Assembly (NCBI GenBank): GCA_964372025.1
Contig: CAYJPF010000033.1
Span: 1-23,915, forward strand
DNA: 23,915 nucleotides
Direction of reading: 5' to 3'
From: CAYJBP01 sp964372025
Lineage (GTDB): Bacteria; Bacillota; Dehalobacteriia; UBA4068
Shown: in pieces, positions 23,748-23,915 of the stretch
Numbering within the stretch: position 1 is the stretch's first letter
How the letters are laid out: each line of letters begins with the position of its first letter
Made by a program: the position numbers and the translations under genes
The notes under the pieces: model-generated
Told to the model about the DNA's origin: nothing
Databases searched by the model: none
Seen by the model: only the letters and a program-made list of their open reading frames with translations

Positions 23748-23785
23748 AAGGCTATCGCAAATATTTTTTAATTGCGATAGCCTTT
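23748..23785 (-). terminator. terminator of the IorB-like gene
   Basis: AAGGCTATCGCAA pairs with TTGCGATAGCCTT, followed on the minus strand by eight T residues. It lies just past the stop at 23792. The plus strand T-run is weaker. Confidence 0.9.
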
Positions 23786-23791
23786 TATTAT

Positions 23792-23915
23792 TTAAGCATT
23801 TCTACCCAATAAAAACGCCTTATGATTTAATTCCACAAATTGGGGCTTAACGGTGGCCGATATAGCATTTAGCCAGGCCTCTTCGCTAAAGTCCATGGTT
23901 TGCGATAATTTGCCC
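23792..23915 (-). CDS. 2-oxoacid:ferredoxin oxidoreductase subunit, IorB-like (3' end)
   Basis: Only the last 40 residues are in the window. They include EEAWLNAISATVKPQFVELN and HKAFLLGR, which match the C-terminus of indolepyruvate:ferredoxin oxidoreductase beta subunits (IorB), where a W-x-x-x-I-x-x-x-V helix precedes an N-x-x-AF-x-x-G end. IorB and IorA oxidise aryl pyruvates in amino-acid fermentation, so iorA would be expected beyond the edge. With so few residues, another pyruvate/2-oxoacid oxidoreductase gamma-type subunit is possible. Confidence 0.7.
   Translation of the reverse strand, partial: GKLSQTMDFSEEAWLNAISATVKPQFVELNHKAFLLGRNA

Overview
The window looks like chromosomal DNA from an anaerobic, low-to-moderate GC Firmicute, most likely a clostridial-type bacterium. 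The support is a Gram-positive style of gene starts (strong AGGAGG-type ribosome binding sites, TTG and GTG starts), SigA-like promoters with 17-bp spacers, the obg-nadD-yqeK-rsfS gene order, a CD1247-type acidic zinc protein, the 2-oxoacid:ferredoxin oxidoreductase fragment at the right edge, and an oxygen-scavenging operon typical of strict anaerobes. I cannot name a genus.

Left part (1-3850), all on the minus strand: a membrane-anchored zinc-ribbon protein with four 51-bp repeats, a CD1247-like acidic zinc protein, elongation factor P and ribosomal protein L19. Each has its own promoter or terminator. Next, on the plus strand (3966-6449), is a compact three-gene operon: NADH:rubredoxin oxidoreductase, a 45-residue rubredoxin and an FprA-type flavodiiron protein. 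Together they form a complete chain from NADH to O2 (or NO).

The middle (6578-14349, minus) holds a secreted protein of about 2008 residues built from beta-solenoid rungs, repeated header modules, a Big-like domain and YDG-like domains, and upstream of it a TGS/ThrRS-like/uridine-kinase fusion (nucleoside kinase). A short plus-strand group follows (14625-16400): an ArsR-family repressor with a CxC metal site, a 61-residue two-helix membrane protein, a possible leaderless 29-codon ORF, and a secreted transglutaminase-like protein. A cluster of strong hairpins (16422-16641) separates this from a minus-strand SPFH/YdjI-like gene.

The right part (17773-23522, minus) is a housekeeping block read in the order ileS-obg-nadD-yqeK-rsfS: isoleucyl-tRNA synthetase, the Obg ribosome-assembly GTPase, NAD synthesis, Ap4A hydrolysis and ribosome silencing. 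The window ends in the C-terminus of an IorB-like gene.

I saw no CRISPR array, complete tRNA or rRNA, transposase or phage gene. The items most worth a second look are the solenoid protein, the possible leaderless ORF in frame with the transglutaminase gene, and the hairpin cluster with three mutually pairable copies of one 8-mer.
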